The notes under the pieces were generated by a model. The model saw only the letters and a list, made by a program, of their open reading frames with translations. It was not told the origin of the DNA and made no database searches. Positions 23,707 to 31,387 of a stretch of DNA of 50,024 nucleotides are shown here, piece after piece (position 1 is the stretch's first letter; each line of letters begins with the position of its first letter). The translations under genes were made by a program, and so were the position numbers. Source of the DNA: Vampirovibrio sp. (GTDB taxonomy: Bacteria; Cyanobacteriota; Vampirovibrionia; Vampirovibrionales; Vampirovibrionaceae); the NCBI GenBank assembly GCA_019634025.1, contig JAHQWC010000055.1, forward strand, positions 1 through 50,024, written 5' to 3'.

Positions 23707-24321
23707 TTACGATTTTTTCTGCCGGTCTGGCGCACGAGTCGCCAGCTCTTCTTCATGCCCCAGACTGATATAGGCAATGGCTGTCACCACAAAGATCAGA
23801 CCAATTCCCAAAAAGTAAGGCTTCAGCCCGGTAGAGATCATTTGCCGAACCGCTTCGGCATTATTCATCTGCTCAAGGGTCAGGTTAATGTTCCCTTCAC
23901 CACAGATCATCACCAGCATACCAAATAAGCCGGAGGCGAACACCAGGATTAACAGGACAACTTCTTTCATGGCAGATCCTTTTGCGGCAGATTCTAAGCG
24001 GGAAACCTCAACCTTAGTGGTCTTCCCCTCAACATCGCCATTCAGTTTCCGGTAAAGCGCCTCAAAGGGACCAAACTCCCGCTGAATCTTCCCTTTAATC
24101 TTCTCTTTAACATACCCGTCAAACATCAACACCAAAAACGTCACTGCTAAAAAGGCAATGGCACCTAACAAAGCCAACCCGTTCATATCTGTTGGCGTCA
24201 CGGTAAACGTTTTAAACGTCTGAAAGAAAAGCGACAGACCATAGGTAGAGAGTCCAAAGACCACCCACCATAAAAGGCTGTTCATGCCAGAGAAAGATTT
24301 TTTGTCCATCATACTCTTCAT
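23707..24321 (-). CDS. Membrane protein of the respiratory operon, unknown family
   Basis: A 204-residue protein with four hydrophobic helices, about residues 15-33, 47-67, 122-143 and 168-188, and a charged cytoplasm-like stretch between helices 2 and 3 (GYVKEKIKGKIQREFGPFEA). No haem or metal motif is seen. Its ATG overlaps the cytochrome b stop by four bases (ATGA), and the cytochrome b-ferredoxin gene follows after 32 bases, so it is tightly coupled to both cytochromes b. It may bridge them (inference from place only). I recognise no family. Confidence 0.75.
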   Translation of the reverse strand: MKSMMDKKSFSGMNSLLWWVVFGLSTYGLSLFFQTFKTFTVTPTDMNGLALLGAIAFLAVTFLVLMFDGYVKEKIKGKIQREFGPFEALYRKLNGDVEGKTTKVEVSRLESAAKGSAMKEVVLLILVFASGLFGMLVMICGEGNINLTLEQMNNAEAVRQMISTGLKPYFLGIGLIFVVTAIAYISLGHEEELATRAPDRQKKS

Positions 24322-25778
24322 GCGCCAGCCTCCGCCATTTCCTGACGGGTTTTGCGCCGAGAGTCAACCATAATTAAGATTTCAGCAAGCACTACCTGAC
24401 CAATAGAGAAGGCCGCCCACAGCATACTCCAATATAGGTTCGCCGGGTTCCAACCTTCTGGCAGAGCACCACCACTAAAGCTATTAAACCAAACCATAAG
24501 CCAGTCTGCTGCAAAGACATGCCAGAAAAAGAGGTACCAAACCCCAAACAAGGCACAACCATACACCCAGGCACGTAGTGGAAGCTGCTGCTGGTATTGG
24601 CCCCAATGCCAGAACTGACCAATCCCCATAAAGAGGATCATATGGCCAAACCAAAACGGCGGATCTGTCTCAATATTGGATTTATTCATCACAATCATGG
24701 CCGAGAACACCAAAAACTCAACGGCGGCGGCAATCCCCACCATGGTAAAAATAGGCCGTTTCCACATGTTCCGCTCTTCGCCCCAATCCAGAAAAGCCAA
24801 ACCAATGGTAATTACCGGAATCCCTACGGTCCAAATTGTAGCCCAATAGGGATCCATATACCGAAGCATCTGATACAACGCCAGGAAGTACCAATCCGAC
24901 AGAATCGGCAACGGTGTCACCTCAGGGTTTGCCCGAGACCCTGTCTCCGCCGGAATCATAATGGCGGTAATCAATACCATGCCCAACATAATCAAAATGG
25001 CAGGCATCCGCAGGTTCAACCGCTTAAACCGGTTTTTGTAGAAGTACAATTCCGTCACTACCAGCAGGATCAGCGAAATCGTAAAGTGCAACGAATAAAA
25101 CCGGGTCATCGTCGCCTGCCCAATAGAGCTGCCCCCCAGTAAAATCTGAGAGGTGGTCATCCCCTGGTGGGTATAATCGCCAATCATTTTTGTTACCGCG
25201 CCAATGGCGTTGGGTAAAAACCAGGTGTTTTCCACCACAATACCTTCCCACGGCCAGTACCAGTATTTCGGGGTAATATCCAGGTACATCGGGAAGGTGG
25301 CAAAAATCTTGGTGGCCCAAAATGCCCGCTGGTTCCAGATCAACAGATAGCCCGTTAACCCGGAGTACATCGCTGCAAGTAGCAGAATAATAGACAATAC
25401 AAAGGTAAACTCACCTTTGTTCTTGTATTCGGCGTTAAAGTACATCCGATACACCCTTAACGTGGCGGCAATAATCATGCCGTCCCCCGCATATTTATGC
25501 AACCCTCTGAGGATCATTCCCAGTTTGTTTTCTGAAAAGCTGATAATGGAGTCAAAAGCTTGAGAGGTAGTCGGCAAATAAATGGCTACCAGAATCACAC
25601 CGCTGATAATGACCACCATCCAATACAGATAGTAAATACCCCCTAATTGGTACCAGGGAGACTCTTTTTGCAGGTCTGCCTTGGTCTCGTCAAAAAAATC
25701 AATCTTCGCCAACCGGTCCTGGACAAATTTCCAGCCGTCGGCAGGCGCTTGCTTTAATTGAGAAATGACACCTGCCAT
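24318..25778 (-). CDS. Cytochrome b of a bc-type complex, lacking one haem ligand pair
   Basis: 486 residues, covering both the four-helix b domain and a fused subunit-IV-like part, with an extra C-terminal membrane region. In helix B His94 is present (LRGLHKYAGDG), but 14 residues later there is Arg108 instead of His. In helix D His231 is present (FYSLHFTIS), but position 245 is Tyr. So only one bis-His haem (the bL-type pair) can form in the usual way. The Qo motif reads SDWY (PILSDWYFL) in place of PEWY. The codons are unambiguous on both helices. It directly abuts the Rieske gene (no gap) and is followed by the 204-residue membrane protein. Confidence 0.93.
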   Translation of the reverse strand: MAGVISQLKQAPADGWKFVQDRLAKIDFFDETKADLQKESPWYQLGGIYYLYWMVVIISGVILVAIYLPTTSQAFDSIISFSENKLGMILRGLHKYAGDGMIIAATLRVYRMYFNAEYKNKGEFTFVLSIILLLAAMYSGLTGYLLIWNQRAFWATKIFATFPMYLDITPKYWYWPWEGIVVENTWFLPNAIGAVTKMIGDYTHQGMTTSQILLGGSSIGQATMTRFYSLHFTISLILLVVTELYFYKNRFKRLNLRMPAILIMLGMVLITAIMIPAETGSRANPEVTPLPILSDWYFLALYQMLRYMDPYWATIWTVGIPVITIGLAFLDWGEERNMWKRPIFTMVGIAAAVEFLVFSAMIVMNKSNIETDPPFWFGHMILFMGIGQFWHWGQYQQQLPLRAWVYGCALFGVWYLFFWHVFAADWLMVWFNSFSGGALPEGWNPANLYWSMLWAAFSIGQVVLAEILIMVDSRRKTRQEMAEAGA

Positions 25779-26444
25779 CTAGGAAATCCCTCCTGCCTCA
25801 ACTTTGGTCACCACCAGCTTATTTGCAGCGGTGTCCACATCCATTTCAAAAATCCGAGGTGGCCGTGGCGCAGGGCCACTAACAACAGCGCCACGAATGT
25901 CACCGAGATCCGTTCCGGTTGCGCCTTCCTGCAGAGGATCAAACACACTGAAGTGGCACGGACATGCAAACAGCGGGTTTTTGGCTAACGGATAGTTATA
26001 ATCCACCGCTTTCGCCGGATCCGTTAAAAAGTTGAACACACAGCCCATGTGTGGACAAATGCGACTCACAGCATGAAAGACTTTTTCGCCACCCTCATCT
26101 GGCAGCCGAACCACGAACCCTGGAATATTAATAGCTTGGAAGCCTTTAAACGTATACTCTCTGCTTTTCTGGCCAAAGGTAAACGTTTGGTAAGACCACG
26201 GTGTCGGAAAATCATCCAGCGAGAACACAATGTCCCGTTCCCGAACCGGTAAATCCGGATTACTAAAGAGGCCACCGCCCCCTTTCCATTCTAAAGGACT
26301 GCCTTTAAAGCTAAATTTGGTCAACGTCTCGCCAATAGGCCCGGCACTGGGCCGCAGATAGCGTACCAGCGGAGAGATAAACAGGCCAATGGCGCCCAAC
26401 AACGGCAGGCCAAACAATATTTTCAAAAACGCTCGGCGATCCAT
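25779..26444 (-). CDS. Rieske [2Fe-2S] protein
   Basis: A 221-residue Rieske protein with an N-terminal membrane anchor and a DRRAFLK start suggesting Tat export. Cluster ligands are in CPHMGC (Cys130, His132, Cys135) and CPCHFS (Cys161, Cys163, His164), both complete, including the disulfide cysteines. It takes one electron from quinol at the Qo site and passes it to cytochrome c, here probably the dihaem lipoprotein encoded just before it. Spacing is three bases from that gene and none to cytochrome b. A long linker (35-70) and insert before the cluster resemble bc complexes of Cyanobacteria relatives. Confidence 0.94.
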   Translation of the reverse strand: MDRRAFLKILFGLPLLGAIGLFISPLVRYLRPSAGPIGETLTKFSFKGSPLEWKGGGGLFSNPDLPVRERDIVFSLDDFPTPWSYQTFTFGQKSREYTFKGFQAINIPGFVVRLPDEGGEKVFHAVSRICPHMGCVFNFLTDPAKAVDYNYPLAKNPLFACPCHFSVFDPLQEGATGTDLGDIRGAVVSGPAPRPPRIFEMDVDTAANKLVVTKVEAGGIS

Positions 26445-26447
26445 GGC

Positions 26448-27551
26448 TTAGTGTCCTCCCTCGCTGACTTCTTCAGAAGGTGCAGCTGGTTTTGGAGCCG
26501 CACCAGCGTTCCGAGGTGTTACCGGCGGAATCAAAGGATGTACGCCTTCAGGCCTGGGCAATGCCACTCCGGCAGGGATTTCATCATCCGGCGACAAGTC
26601 GTTGTTGTAGGATAACGACCGTACATGCCGAATCAACATCCAGATCATTTTATCGTCATATTTAAAGTTTTTCTGCTTATCTTCATTTCCCAGCCATGCC
26701 GGCATGCCAGAAGGGTAAATCCCTTCACTCACATATTTGAATAACTGGGCATCCGTCCGGTTATACATCCGGGCATAATGATCCTTCAGGTTCGCTGGCG
26801 GCGGCTTAAAGATACCTCCGTGAACTTTAATAGACTCTGCGCCTTCATGTTTAGGCATACCCGTATGCAACGGGCCATCCGCAAAACCACGTTTTCCATG
26901 GCACACGGCACAGTTCTGACCAAACACTGCCGCCACATCTACAGGTTCACCAGCCAAATTGTCATACTTCATATCCCCGTTACCGGCTAAGTGACGTGCA
27001 TAAAAAGCTGCTTCCCACCGCTGGTCTCGGGTCAATTTATCCCGTAAAGGACCAGCAGGGTGAACCTGCGCCAACAGATCCAAACGGCCATTCTTTTCAG
27101 AAACAACCATCTCTTCCGGTTTTTTACCCGTGGTCAAAAACAGATACACATCAATCGGCGTGGTATAGGCCAATACTTTTTGCTTATCTTGCTGCTGCCA
27201 GTAGCCAGCAGCGTGACAGGAAAGACAGTTATTCTCATAGACACTCTTCCCATTCGTCAAAGACGGTGGGGCAGACGGAAAGGCAAAATCTTCTTCAGAA
27301 ATCCGCTCATCAAACACCGGCTCGGACAGAAGACTCGTATTGTCTTTAATTTCTTCTTTAGCACAACCCGTCACTGTTAGTGCAACAGCAGCAGATAACA
27401 ACCCTAATGAAAAAACGCGTCTGGCCGACTTCAAAACAGACAAAACGCCGGAAAAACGAGAGAATCCCTTTTCCTCAATATTTGCGTTTGTTTTGTTGTT
27501 GGCGTCCATATCCATAGAAATCATTGTCCCTGTTGAATCATTAGTAACCAT
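26448..27551 (-). CDS. Dihaem cytochrome c lipoprotein
   Basis: A 367-residue precursor. After a cytoplasmic stretch, residues 44-62 form a lipoprotein signal with lipobox LTVTGC (Cys63). Two haem sites follow: CLSCH (109-113) and CAVCH (214-218), each in a cytochrome c domain, and a Pro/Ala-rich tail. It probably carries electrons from the Rieske centre to the cbb3 oxidase and takes the place of CcoP. The ORF start overlaps the preceding small gene by 11 bases; ATGs at codons 10 and 13 are alternatives, the last with AGGGA upstream. Confidence 0.9.
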   Translation of the reverse strand: MVTNDSTGTMISMDMDANNKTNANIEEKGFSRFSGVLSVLKSARRVFSLGLLSAAVALTVTGCAKEEIKDNTSLLSEPVFDERISEEDFAFPSAPPSLTNGKSVYENNCLSCHAAGYWQQQDKQKVLAYTTPIDVYLFLTTGKKPEEMVVSEKNGRLDLLAQVHPAGPLRDKLTRDQRWEAAFYARHLAGNGDMKYDNLAGEPVDVAAVFGQNCAVCHGKRGFADGPLHTGMPKHEGAESIKVHGGIFKPPPANLKDHYARMYNRTDAQLFKYVSEGIYPSGMPAWLGNEDKQKNFKYDDKMIWMLIRHVRSLSYNNDLSPDDEIPAGVALPRPEGVHPLIPPVTPRNAGAAPKPAAPSEEVSEGGH

Positions 27552-27753
27552 AAAACTTAATCCAAGACACCGAGGCCCACAGAATAATCAGGGTAAAGAA
27601 CAACCACAAGAACCAAGGTACCTGGTGCTCTCCGACTTCAAATTCGGCATATTCGTCTCCATCAGGTCGATCAGTCGCCGAACTTTCTGAAGCAGCATTT
27701 TCCGAAGTTACAGACTCCGACTGAGGCGTTGTGGTTTCTTCAGCGTCTACCAT
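27541..27753 (-). CDS. Small membrane protein resembling the CcoP N-terminal anchor
   Basis: 70 residues: an acidic Ser/Glu-rich start (1-35), then EVGEHQVPWFLWLFFTLIIL and a tail WIKFYGY. The pattern of short acidic run, Pro, Trp and one helix resembles the FixP/CcoP N-terminal anchor of cbb3 oxidases, which normally precedes two cytochrome c domains in one protein. Here a dihaem cytochrome c follows as a separate gene, overlapping by 11 bases, so CcoP may be split into two parts. CcoQ is another possibility. It is three bases after the CcoS-like gene. Confidence 0.7.
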   Translation of the reverse strand: MVDAEETTTPQSESVTSENAASESSATDRPDGDEYAEFEVGEHQVPWFLWLFFTLIILWASVSWIKFYGY

Positions 27754-27756
27754 AAT

Positions 27757-27927
27757 CTAGTCTTCATCCTTTAGCATTGCATACTTTGCCTGTTCCAAGT
27801 TCTCCAACCGGCCCGTGCCGGACGCCCAAAACAGAGCGATTACCGCCATCAGAAAAAACAATCCGCAGATAAAGAAGGCGGCAATGTAGCCGGGACCAAT
27901 TCCACCAGAAAGACAACTCGGGCACAT
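27757..27927 (-). CDS. ccoS: CcoS-like cbb3 oxidase assembly peptide
   Basis: 56 residues. A membrane helix (about 12-36: PGYIAAFFICGLFFLMAVIA) runs into LFWASGTGRLENLE, close to the FWA-x-x-x-GQFDDLE signature of CcoS, and ends in an acidic LKDED. CcoS is needed for haem and copper insertion into the cbb3 oxidase. The N-terminal CPSC pair is unusual and could bind copper (inference). The ATG shares one base with the ccoO stop (TAATG), and the next gene begins three bases after its stop, so it is translationally coupled within the operon. Confidence 0.7.
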   Translation of the reverse strand: MCPSCLSGGIGPGYIAAFFICGLFFLMAVIALFWASGTGRLENLEQAKYAMLKDED

Positions 27928-28895
27928 TAGTGAGGTCGTCCTCCGCCGTATTGATACGCGCCATGATCGGCGCCCAGGTTTTCAATATATTTGTAGTTAT
28001 CATCCAGCTTATTGGGATCATCCAATTGGCTAAATTCCGTCACCTCTACCTCACCGGCAGCAGCGCTACCGTCGTTTGGCAAGGTTTTCAAGAAAGCGAC
28101 CAGATACAACATATCTTCATCGCTCAACGATTTTTTCCACCGGGGCATGCGAGTCCCAGCCACACCTTCAGCAACCCGCCAATACCACATATCGTTGGAA
28201 TAGGCGGCATAGTAAGGCCGGGTAAAATTGGCCGGTTTTTTCGCCATGGTAGCGCTTACAGGACCATTACCTTTGCCCTGCACCCCGTGGCACACAGCAC
28301 AATTTTGCATATAGATCCCGCGACCCGCATTGGCGGCGGCAGAAGAATCCACATCCACCAATTCACTAATCACGTGATATTTATCGCGATATTCTTGCGG
28401 CCCGTTAATCCAGTGCGGTTGTTTCCGTTTTGCACCCAGAGTTTGCAGATAGGCAATCAAGTCACTCATATCATCATGACTCAGATAACTAAAGGAGGGC
28501 ATAATGGATCCCGGCTTCACGGCGCGAGGGTTCACATGGTGCGCCCAATGCCAAGAATCGGGGTACTTACCACCGATGTTAGACAAATCCGGACCCGTCC
28601 GCTCCGTGCCTAAAACGTGAGGCGTTTCATGTACATAATCCCCAGCAGCCACCATCTCGCCGGTTTCACGATCTTGATACCGGACAAACTGGGTGTGGCA
28701 GTAAAAGCAACCTTCCCGCCGATAAACATTCCGCCCCCGCAACACGGCAGGATCTTCCTGCTCGTAGTTGGTAGCCACCTCACTGGCTTCGGGCTGAAAC
28801 TTCAGGTAGGGCAAGTACACCGTCACCACAATAATGGTTACAAATACCAGGGCGATATAGGCGCCGGCCACTAAATAATTAAGTCGTTTTTCCAT
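27927..28895 (-). CDS. ccoO: cbb3 oxidase subunit II (CcoO) fused to a cytochrome c domain
   Basis: 322 residues: one N-terminal membrane helix (7-28), the CcoO/FixO monohaem domain with EGCFYCHTQFVR (Cys63, Cys66, His67) and typical YPDSWHWAHHVNPR and PGSIMPSF, then a second cytochrome c domain with CAVCH (199-203) and a RMPRW Met ligand region near residue 251. Normal CcoO is about 200-240 residues with one haem, so the extra domain is a fusion that supplies a haem usually found in CcoP. Follows ccoN by 32 bases and shares one base with ccoS. Confidence 0.93.
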   Translation of the reverse strand: MEKRLNYLVAGAYIALVFVTIIVVTVYLPYLKFQPEASEVATNYEQEDPAVLRGRNVYRREGCFYCHTQFVRYQDRETGEMVAAGDYVHETPHVLGTERTGPDLSNIGGKYPDSWHWAHHVNPRAVKPGSIMPSFSYLSHDDMSDLIAYLQTLGAKRKQPHWINGPQEYRDKYHVISELVDVDSSAAANAGRGIYMQNCAVCHGVQGKGNGPVSATMAKKPANFTRPYYAAYSNDMWYWRVAEGVAGTRMPRWKKSLSDEDMLYLVAFLKTLPNDGSAAAGEVEVTEFSQLDDPNKLDDNYKYIENLGADHGAYQYGGGRPH

Positions 28896-28927
28896 AAGCC
28901 GCTAACTCAGAGGTGCTCCCTACTCTT

Positions 28928-30325
28928 CTATACGTAAGCCATCCCGGTGGGGGAAGCTGGGATCGGTTCATAATTTTTGGAGAATACCGTTTTGTAGATG
29001 TTGAACATAAACAAGATTTGACCCAGGACAATCATCACACCGGATAAAAACCGAACAAACATGTAAGGCTCTAATTCCATGCCCCACTGATCCACCGGCA
29101 AGGCAAAGTGCCATCCGGCAGCCTGTACCAGCCCGGCAATGGTCAAGGCCAGCATCATGATGATCCATCCCAAGAAACTCAGCCAGAAGTGCCACACCGC
29201 CAGCTGCTTACTAAAGACCTTGCGTCCGGTGACCTTGGGAATAATGTAGTAAACCGCCGCAAAAACAATAAAGGAGAACGTCGCCAACAACGCCATGTGC
29301 GCGTGCCCCACCACCCAGTTACTGAAGTGAATATACCAGTTGATTCCCCGCGTTGCCTGAAACGGACCCTGAATACAGGTGAGCAAATACCCCAGCCCTG
29401 AGGCCATGACAAAGCGAAGCGGCACATGATCGGCCGCCAAAGACCATTTACCCTTCATGGTCATAAAAAAGTTGGTCAATACGGTAAACACCGGCACCAA
29501 CAAAAACACACTAGAAATAACCGCGATGGCTTTCAACCATTCCGGCACGGGTGATTGCAAAATATGGTGCGTTCCGGTCGGCGCATAAAACATTCCAATG
29601 GTCCAAAATCCAATCATAGACAAGGTATGACTGTACAACGGATTTCCAGTAAATCGAGGGATCAGGTAGTACAGAATCCCAACGCCACCCACGGTAAACC
29701 ACATACCCAAAATATTGTGACCATAAAACCAACCGGCAATGGCATCATTCAACCCGTCAAACTGCACAAACGCCCGGTTCCCAACCACATACACAATAGG
29801 AAACCAAAATAACGCGCCCAAAATGTACCACAGGGTCACGTACCATTTTTTCTCAGGGCCGGACAACACGGTTTTATAAACGTTAATCCCAGTCAAAATT
29901 AACCCGGCTAACACCATCCAGTCAAAAATGCCTTGTAGCTCTGCGTACTCTCTGGCTTCGGTGTAACCATTCATAATAGAGAGCGCGCCCAGACCCACCA
30001 GCAGGTTCCACACCACCATGGTCACATTGCCTAAGCGTTCAGACCAAAGCCGCTTACTACCGGACAGCACTGTTCCCAAAAAGAACATACAGCCCACATA
30101 ACCCATGGACAGCCAACCAATAAGAACCCCATGAGTATGGACCGGCCGTAACCGGCCAAAGGATAACTGCGGCACTTCATGGATCAAATCCGGCCAGGTC
30201 ATTAACGCGCCGGCGGTTAGACCAATCGTGGTTCCAAACACCAACCAGAAAATCGCAGAAATTAAAAAGTTCCGACTCGCACTAAATGGCTCGTCACTAA
30301 AAACAGCGTTCAAAAATCTATTCAT
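28928..30325 (-). CDS. ccoN: cbb3-type cytochrome c oxidase subunit I (CcoN)
   Basis: The 465-residue catalytic subunit of a C-family haem-copper oxidase, an oxygen reductase of high affinity. Twelve or so membrane helices. Low-spin haem ligands His65 (PVHTHGV) and His343; CuB ligands His203 (FYGHNILG) and His253/His254 (GTHHILQSPVPEW); high-spin haem ligand His341 in GHAHMAL. First gene of the respiratory operon, which continues with ccoO and the bc-type genes. No clear ribosome-binding site is seen before the ATG, and I could not fix the promoter in the 275 bases upstream. Confidence 0.96.
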   Translation of the reverse strand: MNRFLNAVFSDEPFSASRNFLISAIFWLVFGTTIGLTAGALMTWPDLIHEVPQLSFGRLRPVHTHGVLIGWLSMGYVGCMFFLGTVLSGSKRLWSERLGNVTMVVWNLLVGLGALSIMNGYTEAREYAELQGIFDWMVLAGLILTGINVYKTVLSGPEKKWYVTLWYILGALFWFPIVYVVGNRAFVQFDGLNDAIAGWFYGHNILGMWFTVGGVGILYYLIPRFTGNPLYSHTLSMIGFWTIGMFYAPTGTHHILQSPVPEWLKAIAVISSVFLLVPVFTVLTNFFMTMKGKWSLAADHVPLRFVMASGLGYLLTCIQGPFQATRGINWYIHFSNWVVGHAHMALLATFSFIVFAAVYYIIPKVTGRKVFSKQLAVWHFWLSFLGWIIMMLALTIAGLVQAAGWHFALPVDQWGMELEPYMFVRFLSGVMIVLGQILFMFNIYKTVFSKNYEPIPASPTGMAYV

Positions 30326-30600
30326 TAGCGGTGAAAATGCCCTGCCCGTTCAAAACCAACAAACCAAACTTGCACTCTCCATGGTAGATGGCCGTATAAA
30401 ATGCGCTATCCGAAAAAAGAAAAACTGTATCCACAGAATAACACAATTTCTGCAAGTCTCTCCTCAGTATAGCGATGATGGAAACAGATGGAAAATGTGA
30501 AATCGCAACTCTGAATGTAAACTTCCCTAGCAATAATTTTTAACTCCCGGTTTTATTAGGTCGTAAGGAATTCTAGCCGGTTAGTTTTAGGGATAGGTTT

Positions 30601-31329
30601 ATGCAAATTATCGCGCCATCAAAAATTACAGTATCCAATCCATTAACCCTTCACACCTTCAAACCCCTGGTTCGTTTCTCTCAACAAACTGAACCGCCTG
30701 CTTCTAATAAAAAGCCTGAGTTTGCAGATTTACTGGAAGAAAAATGGGCCGTCTTCAAACAAATTCTTGACGCCAAAGATGCCTTCCTCGCCGGGGGCAA
30801 AATTCTGTGGGCCTACCCCCAGTGGCATCAAACCTTTATTCAAGCAGAAAAAGCAATTCACATAAAACCCACAAACAAGCCGGACGGGATTGAAGACTCT
30901 CCCTCCACTGCCTCCCTACAAAACAGCCTGGATCTGATTCATTTTGACCATTTTATGGATACTTTCTCTTTGGCTGCTGCCAGAACCTTGGAAATCCTCC
31001 ATAACATTCGGATTCGAAAAGCGGCTCCACATCCAGCTCCCATCCTCTCTGGCGGATCTCAACCTGTTCCCCCAGCCAGCCACACTTTATACACCACCCT
31101 CCTTACCGAATATCCTGGCCTCCTCACCATCATCCATTCTCCAGGCAACCTGAGCATTTCTCAAAAGGTTCTCGAAACCCATCCTACTTTAACCGGCGAA
31201 GAAAAAGCCCGCCACCTCACCCAACTCCAAACTGCCCAACCCCAGCTCCTTGGTTTGCCGCCGGAAAATCTAATCCAGATTGCAGACCGATTGATCAACG
31301 GTCAAGAGTGGTCCGACATTCTAAACTAG
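30601..31329 (+). CDS. Hypothetical protein
   Basis: 242 residues, rich in Pro, His, Leu and Gln, with no signal peptide, membrane helix or motif that I recognise. The middle (about 40-75) and end (about 195-240: TGEEKARHLTQLQTAQPQLL) look helical; a Pro/Ser-rich stretch lies around 130-160. It starts with ATG after GGGATAGG and stands alone: the respiratory operon diverges upstream, and the ABC ATPase follows 58 bases after its stop (to the ATG chosen there). Probably cytosolic and lineage-specific. Confidence 0.6.
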   Translation: MQIIAPSKITVSNPLTLHTFKPLVRFSQQTEPPASNKKPEFADLLEEKWAVFKQILDAKDAFLAGGKILWAYPQWHQTFIQAEKAIHIKPTNKPDGIEDSPSTASLQNSLDLIHFDHFMDTFSLAAARTLEILHNIRIRKAAPHPAPILSGGSQPVPPASHTLYTTLLTEYPGLLTIIHSPGNLSISQKVLETHPTLTGEEKARHLTQLQTAQPQLLGLPPENLIQIADRLINGQEWSDILN

Positions 31330-31375
31330 CAGCCCTATTGTGAAAATAGGGACACCCTCAAAGCCTGCCATCCCT

Positions 31376-31381
31376 TATAAT
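31376..31381 (+). promoter_or_regulatory. TATAAT box immediately before the ABC ATPase start
   Basis: A perfect TATAAT ends six bases before the ATG at 31388. Transcription would start at or next to the ATG, giving a leaderless message. No matching -35 is visible 16-18 bases upstream, which weakens the call. Confidence 0.35.
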
Positions 31382-31387
31382 GGAGTG

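Noticed and set aside
27764-28021. 85-residue open frame on the minus strand
   Set aside because: It lies in another frame across the end of ccoO and the CcoS-like gene, both well supported.
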